DNA of 64,000 nt from an uncultured Ignatzschineria sp. (lineage in GTDB: Bacteria; Pseudomonadota; Gammaproteobacteria; Cardiobacteriales; Wohlfahrtiimonadaceae), in contig CALZEE010000008.1 in the NCBI GenBank assembly GCA_945639195.1, positions 52,390-116,389 on the forward strand, given 5' to 3'. The notes below the pieces were generated by a model. The model had not been told where the DNA came from and did not search any database. It saw nothing but the letters and a program-made list of their open reading frames with translations. Of this stretch, positions 18,504 through 27,941 are shown piece after piece. How positions within the stretch are numbered: the stretch's first letter is position 1; each line of letters starts with the position of its first letter. A program made the position numbers and the translations under genes.

Positions 18504-18665
18504 AAGGATCAGCTACTTATCGTTCTTAAAATAATACATTCCATTTTCCCTATATTATCTCTCAAAATATCTCTCAAAACTTGATAGCCTTTACGAGTCG
18601 TTCAATCTAAAATCACGGATCAATATAATATTATATTCATAATCTCGATAACCATTGGACACATT

Positions 18666-19235
18666 ATGCAAGATCAAAAATCATGGCGCCTTTCATGGAT
18701 TGCCTATTTCAAATCATTACTATTTCTCCCGATTGGAAGCGCTATTATCACCGTTATTATTATGATTGCACTCTCCATCATCATGGGACTTCTCTCCTCT
18801 TTTGTACTTGAAGAAGCCACTATTCAGAGCATTGATGCCTATATGGAGAACCTAATCCCAAATGACAAACTCATACCTTTATACTTAGCGCTCATCATCT
18901 GGGCAATTACTACACTCTTCTTCGGCATTTTAATGGTGCTCTCTATGCGTAGCATCAGACTTTATTATGATGAAGAAGGCATCTGGTACTATTCAGGGAT
19001 TTTTCCTTGGAATAAAGGATGCAATGGTATTAAATGGCGAGATCTCGACTCAGGATTCTATACCACAGGGTTTGTGAGCTGGGCGCTCAAATCCTACTCG
19101 GTCACTGTCACACACCGCTTCACTAAAGACTTCGAAATAGTCGTTAAACATGTCCGTAAAGGAGATGAGTTTGTGAAAACAATTAATGAACGCCATAGAC
19201 AATATGTGGAGACGAATACAATTTCTGAAGCTTAA
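18666..19235 (+). CDS. two-helix membrane protein of unknown function
   Basis: A 189-residue protein I do not recognise by name. Two long hydrophobic segments lie near residues 20-47 and 70-95, followed by a hydrophilic domain (SIRLYYDEEGIWYYSGIFPW, IKWRDLDSGFYTTGF and a C-terminal FVKTINERHRQYVE helix). The order of two helices then a beta-rich domain ending in one helix is reminiscent of bacterial PH-like membrane proteins. It is flanked by terminators on both sides, so it is transcribed alone. Confidence 0.75.
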   Translation: MQDQKSWRLSWIAYFKSLLFLPIGSAIITVIIMIALSIIMGLLSSFVLEEATIQSIDAYMENLIPNDKLIPLYLALIIWAITTLFFGILMVLSMRSIRLYYDEEGIWYYSGIFPWNKGCNGIKWRDLDSGFYTTGFVSWALKSYSVTVTHRFTKDFEIVVKHVRKGDEFVKTINERHRQYVETNTISEA

Positions 19236-19305
19236 TGTTTCATGATATAGCGGCGCAAATCACATATACCGCATGCTAATCCTAAAATAAAAACACCACT
19301 TCCTT

Positions 19306-19338
19306 AAAACGCCGTCTTCTACAAGAGGGCGTTTTTTA
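19306..19338 (+). terminator. intrinsic terminator of the two-helix membrane protein gene
   Basis: AAAACGCC and GGCGTTTT pair, with an additional TCTT/AAGA pairing inside and a T run after. Confidence 0.75.
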
Positions 19339-19668
19339 TTCAAGCAAGCATTATTGCCTATAAAGAATTATATAAATGATCATTAGGCATTAATAATGAT
19401 TCCCCAAAAATTCTTATACTACTCAAAAATCCTACGAATGCTTGGTAAACAGCTATATCAAGAGCATTCACCATCAAAAATCACTATTTAAATTCCTCCA
19501 AATAGATTCCTATAAAAAGAAATTATAACGATTTCATCCTATCATTGTTTCCAAATTGGAATTAATGATTTTCTCCAAGCCTGTTTTAGCGATGATCATT
19601 ATTGCCTATATTAGTCCTCAACAAGACATCAAAACCATTTGATTTATTTATATAACAGAGGAAATATT
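19339..19668. other. AT-rich intergenic region
   Basis: About 330 AT-rich bases. They end in the AGAGGAAAT ribosome site of the next gene; a TATATT near 19608 may be its -10 element. Nothing else stands out. Confidence 0.4.
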
Positions 19669-19968
19669 ATGAAAAACTTAATGAAAGCAGCACTCGTATC
19701 ATTCGCAATCGTTTCAGTATCAGGCATCGCCGGCGCTCAACAATTAGCACCGCAAAAAGTCTTAACCGACTTAACTGCAGAGCAAGTAAAACAGATCAAT
19801 GGCCTTGGCAGAATCTCAAACAGTGAAGCAACAACTTCACCAGTGTTTGATTTTAAGCTCTCAAAAATCTTAACACCGGCACAATTAGCTAAATACAATC
19901 AAGAAAAAGATGGCGTTCGTTACGCATCAACAAGTAAACATAATATGTTTAACATTGACAGCAAATAA
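19669..19968 (+). CDS. small secreted protein of unknown function
   Basis: A 99-residue protein with a clear Sec signal peptide (MKNLMKAALVSFAIVSVSGI then AGA-QQ as likely cleavage site), so the mature periplasmic part is only about 75 residues. The mature part holds LTAEQVKQINGLG and KILTPAQLAKYNQEKDG, reminiscent of short helical Spy- or LTXXQ-like repeats, but the match is too weak for a call. I use the ATG at 19669, 7 bases after AGAGG, rather than an upstream in-frame ATG at 19639. It has its own terminator. Confidence 0.75.
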   Translation: MKNLMKAALVSFAIVSVSGIAGAQQLAPQKVLTDLTAEQVKQINGLGRISNSEATTSPVFDFKLSKILTPAQLAKYNQEKDGVRYASTSKHNMFNIDSK

Positions 19969-20042
19969 TCCCCAATAACATTGCCATACAATTCTATTGG
20001 AACCCCCTTAACCAATAGAGATTAAGACAAGCAATATTAACT

Positions 20043-20078
20043 GGACTAACTTTGGAATACCGAAGTTAGTCCTTTTTT
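20043..20078 (+). terminator. intrinsic terminator of the small secreted protein gene
   Basis: GGACTAACTT pairs with AAGTTAGTCC around a short inner TGG/CCG hairpin and is followed by six T. Confidence 0.9.
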
Positions 20079-20093
20079 ATTGGGGTATAAATC

Positions 20094-20480
20094 TTAAAAG
20101 CTTACATACTCAACGAGAGGTGCTTCACCCGCCAACACATCAAAGAACTCATTTTGAGAACAGAACCGATAATGCCGGAGTTTCAAGTTCGTCATCGCTT
20201 CAGAAGTGGTATTAGCACGCACATAATCCAAGTAACTTGTGCTATCTGATCGCTTAAAAACATGCCCCTCAAACTCGCCGTCTTTCTCGTTATAAGTGAA
20301 GTAGGACTCATTATGCATTGTTGCGGTGGTGTAATCCGTAAAATGAATTCTCAACTGCTTTCCCTCAAAACAGCCTTCACTTGAAAAGCACAGAATCACC
20401 TCACCATCTTTAATAGATGCTTGCTCTAAGATGAGGGATTGATAGGGGATGTTGAGTTTTAGGAGATCGTTGAAGGTCAT
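20094..20480 (-). CDS. hypothetical protein
   Basis: A 128-residue protein I do not recognise. It has no signal peptide or membrane segment and reads as a mixed alpha/beta soluble protein (SIKDGEVILCFSSEGCF, LRIHFTDYTTATMHNES, FCSQNEFFDVLAG). It could be an immunity-type or other accessory protein; nothing around it gives a function. The ribosome site is weak. Confidence 0.55.
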   Translation of the reverse strand: MTFNDLLKLNIPYQSLILEQASIKDGEVILCFSSEGCFEGKQLRIHFTDYTTATMHNESYFTYNEKDGEFEGHVFKRSDSTSYLDYVRANTTSEAMTNLKLRHYRFCSQNEFFDVLAGEAPLVEYVSF

Positions 20481-20826
20481 AAGATTATCTTTTGGTTGAT
20501 GGCGGTATTTAAAGGGGGCGTTATTATCTTAACGCCTTTGTGCGGTTTATGAGTAACCATTCACACAATAGGTTCATACAGACGTAAAAAAACCGCAAAT
20601 TAATGCGGTTTCTCTATTCAACTGTCTAAAGGTGGAGATTTAACAACCCACGAATCCTCTAGCGAATGAAATTACTATAAGTGTTTTTGATAGGTAATGT
20701 CAAATGAGCAGATTATCTAAAATTTTCTTAGTATCCATATGGTTATGGCCAATATTGACAAGCATTAGGAAACATTTATGACACTAATAAAGCAATCTTT
20801 GAATAGACTTAAATAAGAGAAATATA
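20481..20826. other. intergenic region between two hypothetical genes
   Basis: About 345 bases, holding a minus-strand terminator at 20586-20611 and otherwise AT-rich sequence without a supported gene. Confidence 0.4.
20586..20611 (-). terminator. probable terminator of the DUF2971 gene
   Basis: AACCGCA and TGCGGTT pair around an AATTAA loop; on the minus strand a run of seven T follows. It lies about 215 bases after the stop at 20827. Confidence 0.7.
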
Positions 20827-21714
20827 TTAATATTCTATATCTTTCATGCAGCACCAAAAACATTTAGAGTCACAATGACCATAAGCATTATGCTCTATCG
20901 GTTCAAAACAATTACTACAGGTACTATACTCTTCTATTAGTTCACCATCTTTATCGCTATACAAATAAGTATTAGTGTCCTTAAGAAAATACGACTCAAT
21001 ATTACTATGGCTAATTTTGAAACTATATTCATCTACATCTTTAAAAATAGCACCTACCTTCTGTTTCATTATATCGCTAGTGTTCCTACCATAAATAATA
21101 TAACTCACACAAGATTTTGGAATTTCTAAATATCCAAAATATTTCTCTTCAAAAATACCCTGAGCCTTAAGTATTACTCTTCTCTCTTGTTCATACTCCC
21201 AACATTTTTGTTTATGAAAATAAAAAGCCTGAAAAAACCTACTTTGAGCAATATATAAGCCTATACCTTTCCCACGAAAGTTCCCTGCTTCAAAATGCCG
21301 TTGAAAGTCAGGATCTATTTCTGACTGATACTCGATATCTTCAATATAAAAATCACTTTCTGCAAATTTTAATGATTCTTCAAAATACTCCCTTAACATA
21401 TCTTCGTTAAGTGCCAAAACAAAGCCTTTCTGTTCATTTGCATAATGAGCCCACATAGGAGTAACATCAGGCTTCTTAGAGAAACATGATGCAAAATACC
21501 CCTTACACTTATTGATCTCTTCTCTATAAGTTCTCATTAAATAAAGAAATTCATCAGGATTATCACTATCAACTAGAGACAAATCAACGGCTAAAGCTTG
21601 TTCATAAGGATCATTGTATTGTGACAAGTCCGTAAATTTTAATGTGAAAAATTCCTCATCCAAATTAATACAATCTATTTCATCCTCTGGCAAATACATA
21701 TACTTAAATAACAA
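20827..21714 (-). CDS. DUF2971 domain protein with C-terminal zinc-ribbon-like cysteines
   Basis: A 295-residue protein. It starts LFKYMYLPEDE, followed by LKFTDLSQYNDPYE, CFSKKPDVTPMWAHYANEQKGFVLAL and CWEYEQERRVIL: these are the marks of DUF2971, whose function is unknown. The last 35 residues add CSNCFEPI and CDSKCFWCC, which would suit a zinc ribbon. The start is a TTG at 21714 with AGGAG 7 bases upstream; this matches the usual family start. The gene is clearly more AT-rich than its neighbours, which suggests transfer. DUF2971 genes often occur in accessory regions, but I see no partner gene here. Confidence 0.72.
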   Translation of the reverse strand: MLFKYMYLPEDEIDCINLDEEFFTLKFTDLSQYNDPYEQALAVDLSLVDSDNPDEFLYLMRTYREEINKCKGYFASCFSKKPDVTPMWAHYANEQKGFVLALNEDMLREYFEESLKFAESDFYIEDIEYQSEIDPDFQRHFEAGNFRGKGIGLYIAQSRFFQAFYFHKQKCWEYEQERRVILKAQGIFEEKYFGYLEIPKSCVSYIIYGRNTSDIMKQKVGAIFKDVDEYSFKISHSNIESYFLKDTNTYLYSDKDGELIEEYSTCSNCFEPIEHNAYGHCDSKCFWCCMKDIEY

Positions 21715-21809
21715 TTATGACTCCTATTTAATTGCAATTATTACAAAATATAATAACGCATTTTAAAAGCATATTAAGAAGTATCCCAATATCATCGAAT
21801 AATACTCAA

Positions 21810-24800
21810 TTATTCCTCCACCTCATACCCCAAATTAGGCGCAAGCCATTTTTCCGCTTCCTGTAAGCTCCAGCCTTTACGTTTTGCGTAATCTTGGACT
21901 TGGTCTCTGCCGATTTTACCCACGCCGAAGTAATTGGATTCTGGGTGGGCGAAGTACCAACCGGAGACTGCCGCTTGGGGGTACATTGCGTAGTTATCTG
22001 TGATCTGTAGACCAATGCGTTGATCGGGGTTGAGGAGTTCCCATAGCGTGCCTTTTTCTGTGTGCTCTGGGCATGCTGGATAGCCCGGTGCAGGGCGAAT
22101 GCCTCTGTATTCTTCGCGGATTAACGCTTCGTTGTCGAGCGCTTCATCTGCGGCGTACCCCCAATATTCTTTCCGCACTTTTAAGTGAAGATATTCTGCG
22201 AGGCTCTCTGCGAATCTGTCTGCGAGCGCTTTGAGCATGATGGCGCTGTAGTCATCATTGTCTGCTTCAAATTTCTCGATATAAGGCTCAATCCCAATGC
22301 CGGCAGTACAAGCAAAGGCGCCGATATAATCTTCCACCTCTTCACCCCCAATGAAATCTGCGAGCGAGCGATTCGGCATCTCGTTCGGGCGCTCTGTTTG
22401 TTGGCGTAGATGATGTAACTCCGCCAAGATTGTTTCACGTGAATCATCGGTATAAAGAATCGTACTTTCTCCGGCATTTTTTGCAGGGAAGAAACCGATC
22501 ACGGCTTTCGCTGTGAGCCATTTTTCCTCGATAATCTGCTTGAGCATGATCTTGGCATCGGCATAGACTTTCCGGCATTCTTCGCCCACGATCTCATCAT
22601 CTAAGATCCTCGGGAATTTCCCGCGCAGCTGCCAGGATGCAAAGAATGGTGTCCAGTCGATTGTATCCACGAGATCTGCTAAATCCACTTCAAATTCATG
22701 AATGCCGGGCTTTTTCGGCTTTACTACATGGCTGAAATCAAGCGTGAGTTTATTCTCAATCGCTGTGCTAAAGGGAATCAGTTTAATGTCGCGCTGGCGC
22801 TCGAGATAAGCGATTCGGCGCTTCTCGTAATCGGCCTTCACCTCTGCTTTAAATGCCTCGCGCAATTCTGGGCTAATGAGCGACTGCGCAACGCCCACAG
22901 AGCGTGAAGCATCTCTGACATGCACAACGGTGTGATCATATTGCGGGGCAATGCGGACGGCGGTATGGGCTAATGATGTGGTGGCGCCACCGATCATAAT
23001 CGGGATCTCTAATCCTCGGCGTTTCATCTCTTTTGCAAAGCCGACCATCTCTTCAAGGGATGGCGTAATCAATCCTGATAAGCCGATAACATCGACCTTC
23101 TCTGCAATCGCTTTTTCAATAATGCTCGGCGTAGGTACCATCACGCCCATATCGATCACTTCAAAGTTATTACACTGCAACACAACGCCGACAATGTTCT
23201 TACCGATATCATGCACATCGCCCTTTACGGTTGCCATCAGAATCTTGCCATTAGATGTACTCGTGTCACCATGTTTGGCTTTCTCTTCTTCGATAAAAGG
23301 GATGAGATAAGCCACCGCACGTTTCATCACGCGCGCGGATTTCACCACTTGTGGCAGGAACATTTTCCCCTCGCCAAAGAGATCCCCGACGACATTCATG
23401 CCGGTCATAAGTGGCCCTTCAATCACCTCAATCGGGCGATCAAAGCGCTGCCTTGCAAGCTCTGTATCAGCTTCAATATAGCCATCAATTCCATTCACAA
23501 GCGCATAGGTTAAGCGCTCGCCAATCGGCAATTCTCGCCATTCAAGATTCTCTTCTTTACGCGCCGCGCCTTCTCCCTGATACTTTTGGGCGATCTCTAA
23601 TAGGCGCTCACTCGCTTCTGGATCTCGATCAAACATCACATCTTCGATCCCGTTTCGGAGCTCTTCGGGAATATCTTGATAGATCGCTAATTGTCCGGCA
23701 TTCACAATGCCCATCGATAATCCGCGAGAAATTGCATGATAGAGAAATACTGCATGAATCGCTTCACGCACCAAGTTATTCCCCCTAAAGGAGAAAGAAA
23801 CGTTGGAGATACCGCCGGAGATATGCACATGAGGCAGGTTTTTACGAATCCATTCTGTAGCATCTAAGAAGTCTAATCCATAGCGATTATGCTCTGAAAT
23901 GCCGGTCGCAACGGCAAAGACATTCGGGTCAAAGATGATATCTTCTGCGGGAAAATCCACCACATTAATAAGGAGTTCATAAGCGCGGGAGCAGATCGCT
24001 TTTCGGCGCTCGAAGTTATCGGCTTGCCCATTCTCATCAAAGGCCATGACGACAACCGCTGCCCCATATTTCTTGGCGAGTTTGGCATGCTTAATAAACT
24101 CCTCCTCGCCCTCTTTCATCGAGATCGAGTTCACAATACCTTTGCCCTGAATACACTTTAAACCGGCTTCCAAAATGTCCCATTTGGAAGAGTCGATCAT
24201 AATCGGTACTTTAGAAATATCCGGCTCAGAAGCGATAAGGTTAAGGAAGATCACCATCTCTTCTTTTGAGTCGAGCATGCCCTCATCCATATTGATATCG
24301 ATAATCTGCGCACCGTTTTCCACCTGATCTCGCGCGACTTCTAGCGCTTCTGCGTAGTTTTTCTCTTTAATCAGGCGTTTAAAACGGAGTGAGCCAGTGA
24401 TATTCGTACGCTCGCCCACGTTGGCAAAAAGGGATTCGCCAATCGTCAGATTACAGGCTTCAAGACCGGATAATCGGAGCGAATGGGGTTTTATTGCCGG
24501 CACTCTCGGCGGGATATTTGCCACTAGCTCTGCCATTTTTTTAATGTGCGCCGGCGTGGTTCCACAGCATCCTCCCACCACATTTAAAAAGCCCGATGTC
24601 GCCCATTCGAGCATCTCACTTCCCATCTCATTGGCACCGAGATCATACTCACCAAAGGCATTAGGAAGTCCGGCATTAGCATGTGCAGAGAGATAAAAAC
24701 TGGAAATTTTAGAGAGCTCCGAGACATAATTGCGAAGCAGATCCGGTCCCAGCGCGCAGTTCAGCCCGATCGAAAAAGGTCTTGCGTGACGCAATGAATT

Positions 24801-25487
24801 ATAAAAAGCCTCAGTTGTTTGCCCCGAGAGCGTTCTGCCTGAAGCATCTGTAATCGTACCGGAGATCATAATGGGTAATCTTATACCCCGCGTTTCAAAG
24901 ATCGTTTCTACCGCAAATAGCGCTGCTTTCGCATTGAGCGTATCGAAGATAGTTTCCACCATAATGATATCCGCGCCACCATCTATCAAGCCCGTAAGTG
25001 CTTCAAGGTAGCCTTCCACCAAGGCATCAAATGAGGTATTACGAAACCCAGGATCATTCACATCGGGGGAGATAGAGGCTGTTTTACTTGTGGGACCAAT
25101 CACGCCCACCACAAAGCGTGGTTTATCACGGGTAGAGAAAGCCTCACATGCCTGTTTCGCAATACGCGCCCCTTCAAGGTTGATCTCATACGCGTAATCT
25201 TCCATGCCATAATCGGCCATCGACATCTTGGTGGCGTTAAAGGTATTGGTTTCGATAAGATCAGCGCCAGCCGCTAAATATTGCTGATGAATATCGCGGA
25301 TAATATCCGGTTGTGTAAGATTTAAGAGATCATTATTTCCCTTAAGGTCCTTATGCCATTCACTAAAACGCATGCCGCGAAAATCAGCTTCTTCGAGCTT
25401 ACGCTGCTGGATCATCGTTCCCATTGCGCCATCTAAAATTAAAATACGCTCGCGGGCAATGGCTTGAAGTTGTTCTGTCGGATTCAT
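21810..25487 (-). CDS. metH: cobalamin-dependent methionine synthase
   Basis: Methylates homocysteine to methionine with 5-methyltetrahydrofolate through methylcobalamin. At 1225 residues it equals E. coli MetH (1227) and shows all modules: homocysteine/zinc domain (1-330, ending [11 protein letters not shown] with the zinc cysteines), folate-binding domain (from about 355, [11 protein letters not shown]), the cobalamin cap and binding domains ([14 protein letters not shown], the histidine ligand of cobalt, near residue 760), and the C-terminal reactivation domain that binds SAM. AGGAG precedes the ATG by 9 bases. Upstream on the same strand is a lipoprotein gene led by a SAM-I riboswitch; metF lies beyond, divergent. 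It carries eight copies of the CCGGCATT octamer. Confidence 0.97.
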   Translation of the reverse strand: MNPTEQLQAIARERILILDGAMGTMIQQRKLEEADFRGMRFSEWHKDLKGNNDLLNLTQPDIIRDIHQQYLAAGADLIETNTFNATKMSMADYGMEDYAYEINLEGARIAKQACEAFSTRDKPRFVVGVIGPTSKTASISPDVNDPGFRNTSFDALVEGYLEALTGLIDGGADIIMVETIFDTLNAKAALFAVETIFETRGIRLPIMISGTITDASGRTLSGQTTEAFYNSLRHARPFSIGLNCALGPDLLRNYVSELSKISSFYLSAHANAGLPNAFGEYDLGANEMGSEMLEWATSGFLNVVGGCCGTTPAHIKKMAELVANIPPRVPAIKPHSLRLSGLEACNLTIGESLFANVGERTNITGSLRFKRLIKEKNYAEALEVARDQVENGAQIIDINMDEGMLDSKEEMVIFLNLIASEPDISKVPIMIDSSKWDILEAGLKCIQGKGIVNSISMKEGEEEFIKHAKLAKKYGAAVVVMAFDENGQADNFERRKAICSRAYELLINVVDFPAEDIIFDPNVFAVATGISEHNRYGLDFLDATEWIRKNLPHVHISGGISNVSFSFRGNNLVREAIHAVFLYHAISRGLSMGIVNAGQLAIYQDIPEELRNGIEDVMFDRDPEASERLLEIAQKYQGEGAARKEENLEWRELPIGERLTYALVNGIDGYIEADTELARQRFDRPIEVIEGPLMTGMNVVGDLFGEGKMFLPQVVKSARVMKRAVAYLIPFIEEEKAKHGDTSTSNGKILMATVKGDVHDIGKNIVGVVLQCNNFEVIDMGVMVPTPSIIEKAIAEKVDVIGLSGLITPSLEEMVGFAKEMKRRGLEIPIMIGGATTSLAHTAVRIAPQYDHTVVHVRDASRSVGVAQSLISPELREAFKAEVKADYEKRRIAYLERQRDIKLIPFSTAIENKLTLDFSHVVKPKKPGIHEFEVDLADLVDTIDWTPFFASWQLRGKFPRILDDEIVGEECRKVYADAKIMLKQIIEEKWLTAKAVIGFFPAKNAGESTILYTDDSRETILAELHHLRQQTERPNEMPNRSLADFIGGEEVEDYIGAFACTAGIGIEPYIEKFEADNDDYSAIMLKALADRFAESLAEYLHLKVRKEYWGYAADEALDNEALIREEYRGIRPAPGYPACPEHTEKGTLWELLNPDQRIGLQITDNYAMYPQAAVSGWYFAHPESNYFGVGKIGRDQVQDYAKRKGWSLQEAEKWLAPNLGYEVEE

Positions 25488-25610
25488 GCGTTTAGGCTCC
25501 TATTTTGTGCTCTTTAATTTAATCTGTTTTTAAGTTTTACATCTATCATTTCATCGGTTATTGATGGGTAATCTTGGGTATTTAGGCTTGAGGATAAATC
25601 ACCGCTCACA

Positions 25611-25646
25611 TAAAAGGCGCATCCATTTCTGCTAATGCGCCTTATC
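25611..25646 (-). terminator. terminator between the SAM-regulated lipoprotein gene and metH
   Basis: AAGGCGCA and TGCGCCTT pair around a 14-base loop; on the minus strand TTTTATG follows. It sits 50 bases after the lipoprotein gene. A second small hairpin (GTGCTG/CAGCAC, 25654-25668) lies just before it. Whether metH is reached by read-through or has its own promoter in the next 120 bases is open. Confidence 0.65.
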
Positions 25647-25696
25647 TTAAAGCGTGCTGTTTCAGCACCCTTTTTCGTTGATTGTTATCTCAATAA

Positions 25697-26191
25697 TTAT
25701 TGTGGAACATTTACAGAGATAACAGGTTTAATCACTTTACTATCGATAATCAACGTTGGCTGCAACGATGGGTTTGAAGGGTAGTTTGATCCCCCCCATT
25801 TCATCATGACCTGCCCTGTTCCCTTCGAATAAACGGAGAGATCAGACCAGCCTGTCGAATCTTGCTCAATGACATAGATCGGTGCACTTGCAACGGTTGA
25901 CTTCGAATTTAACTTGAAGTTACCATTTTCAATTCCTTCAAATACCAGCAGCGTACAACCGCCAGATCCGCACCAATTGCTCCCCTCTAACAGCACTAAT
26001 GCATCATCAATACCATCACGATTAAGGTCGGCATAAGCGAGTTGATACGTACTGTCATCCTTTGTAACATCAGAGATCGCTTTTTCAAGTTGCGCAGTTG
26101 CAACGGGTACTTGGAATCCTGTATTGGCCGTTTGGCATCCCGTCATAATCACGGCTGAGAGAGCGGTCAAAAGTAAAATCTTCTTCATCAT
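25697..26191 (-). CDS. small lipoprotein behind a SAM-I riboswitch
   Basis: A 164-residue predicted lipoprotein. The signal peptide ends in the lipobox VIMTGC (cysteine near residue 19). A single calcium-loop-like FG-GAP motif, DLNRDGIDDALVLL, lies near residue 57, and WCGSGGC near 75 could form a disulfide. I do not recognise a specific family or function. AAGGAATGA precedes the ATG. Its leader carries a SAM-I riboswitch and terminator that end about 32 bases upstream of the start, so expression should rise when SAM is low. metH follows 209 bases downstream. A link to methionine uptake or sulfur metabolism is inference from this regulation only. Confidence 0.8.
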   Translation of the reverse strand: MMKKILLLTALSAVIMTGCQTANTGFQVPVATAQLEKAISDVTKDDSTYQLAYADLNRDGIDDALVLLEGSNWCGSGGCTLLVFEGIENGNFKLNSKSTVASAPIYVIEQDSTGWSDLSVYSKGTGQVMMKWGGSNYPSNPSLQPTLIIDSKVIKPVISVNVPQ

Positions 26192-26222
26192 TCATTCCTT
26201 TGTATGTTGAATCCTGCTAGAT

Positions 26223-26255
26223 AAAAAAAACGCTCATCTACAGAGTAGAAGAGCG
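26223..26255 (-). terminator. terminator of the minus-strand SAM-I riboswitch
   Basis: On the minus strand CGCTCTTCTAC and GTAGATGAGCG pair around TCT and run into eight T, ending about 32 bases before the lipoprotein start. It lies directly after the aptamer, as the expression platform of a transcription-terminating riboswitch should. Confidence 0.88.
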
Positions 26256-26264
26256 CGATGTGAT

Positions 26265-26393
26265 CTCAATCTTCTTATCTGCCAGATCTATTACAATCTG
26301 TTGGACTTAGCACAAAAGACACAATACGCCGGTCTATATTTCTGGTGCTGAGACTTCATAGGGCCAAATCCCTCCATCTCTCTTAATAAGAGT
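26265..26393 (-). ncRNA. SAM-I (S-box) riboswitch in front of the lipoprotein gene
   Basis: Read on the minus strand the segment has the S-box consensus in order: CTTATTAAGAGAGATGGAGGGA, TTTGGCCCTATGAAGTC, TCAGCACC (one A shorter than GCAACC), GTGCTAAGTCCAACAGA, ATCTG and finally AGATAAGAAG, which closes P1 with the first segment. Bound SAM is known to stabilise P1 and so favour the downstream terminator. One base is missing in the usually fixed GCAACC, so binding strength should be tested. Confidence 0.88.
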
Positions 26394-26402
26394 TACCCAT
26401 TC

Positions 26403-26432
26403 ACTATAGCACTCAAAATTTAAGAAAAGCAA
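26403..26432 (-). promoter_or_regulatory. promoter of the lipoprotein riboswitch leader
   Basis: On the minus strand TTGCTT (26427-26432), 18 bases, TATAGT (26403-26408), placed about 10 bases before the aptamer. Its hexamers and spacing equal those of the divergent metF promoter. Confidence 0.6.
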
Positions 26433-26468
26433 AAGAAAAGTTCTTTTAAATTTTATTTAGCGTTTTGC

Positions 26469-26498
26469 TTGCTTTTCCTATAAACCATCCTCTATAGT
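26469..26498 (+). promoter_or_regulatory. promoter of the metF riboswitch leader
   Basis: TTGCTT (26469-26474), 18 bases, TATAGT (26493-26498). Transcription would begin near 26505, just before a hairpin (26509-26534: GTGGTGTTAA and TTAATACCAC) that precedes the aptamer. Confidence 0.6.
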
Positions 26499-26537
26499 GA
26501 TATGAACGTGGTGTTAAGCAATTGTTTAATACCACAT

Positions 26538-26650
26538 CTCTTATCAAGAGCGGCGGAGGGAAAGGCCCTGTGATGCCCAGCAACCTGGTGAAAATTAAGG
26601 TGCTAATTCCTTCGGATTAATCCATGTGGTTGCCCGAAAGATAAGTTGAG
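26538..26650 (+). ncRNA. SAM-I (S-box) riboswitch of metF
   Basis: Contains the S-box consensus: CTCTTATCAAGAGCGGCGGA, GGGAAAGGCCCTGTGATGCC, CAGCAACCTGG, AAGGTGCTAATTCC and the closing GATAAGTTGAG that pairs with the 5' CTCTTATC to form P1. A terminator follows at once. High SAM should switch metF off. S-box riboswitches dominate in Firmicutes and are less usual in gammaproteobacteria. Confidence 0.94.
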
Positions 26651-26651
26651 T

Positions 26652-26692
26652 AAAGCCAACACTTGATGAGATATAAAGTGCTGGCTTTTTTT
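26652..26692 (+). terminator. terminator of the metF SAM-I riboswitch
   Basis: AAAGCCAACACTT pairs with AAGTGCTGGCTTT (one mismatch) and is followed by seven T, 60 bases before the metF start codon. Confidence 0.88.
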
Positions 26693-26740
26693 GTGCCAGC
26701 TCAAACCCCCAAAAATACCTCGCAGCAGATTTACGGATAA

Positions 26741-27643
<903 letters not shown>

Positions 27644-27682
27644 TTTCGGGCGATTGCTGAACCGATAGCTTCATCCTTACTC

Positions 27683-27704
27683 ACGCATCTTCGGATGCGT
27701 TTTG
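27683..27704 (+). terminator. intrinsic terminator of metF
   Basis: ACGCATC-TTCG-GATGCGT, a stable UUCG tetraloop hairpin, followed by TTTTG. 40 bases after the stop. Confidence 0.8.
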
Positions 27705-27768
27705 CATTTCAGCGGAAAAGATTGAAATGAGGATTCAGCACGACTTCTATCTATGCTTCCGGCAGTGT

Positions 27769-27820
27769 CTTCGGTAATGATTCTGGTAATGATTCTGGTA
27801 GTGATTCCGGTAGTGCTTTC
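27769..27820 (+). repeat. tandem 12-bp repeat
   Basis: About four imperfect copies of GATTCTGGTAAT in a row. One plus-strand frame through it (27753-27881) would encode a 42-residue hydrophobic peptide, but no ribosome site precedes it. The rest of the 27644-27941 gap holds only the metF terminator and one CCGGCATT copy at 27839. Confidence 0.6.
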
Positions 27821-27941
27821 AGCAATCGGCCAATATTGCCGGCATTTAAATCGTAAAATCTCGCTAGCCATCGCCATGTAACTTCCTTATGATAAAACTT
27901 CGAGATTCATCTCCTATTTAGATTTAGCAGAAGGCCCTGTT

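Noticed and set aside
27677..27877. 66-codon minus-strand frame over the 12-bp repeats
   Set aside because: Repetitive translation comes from the DNA repeat; no ribosome site; overlaps the metF terminator.
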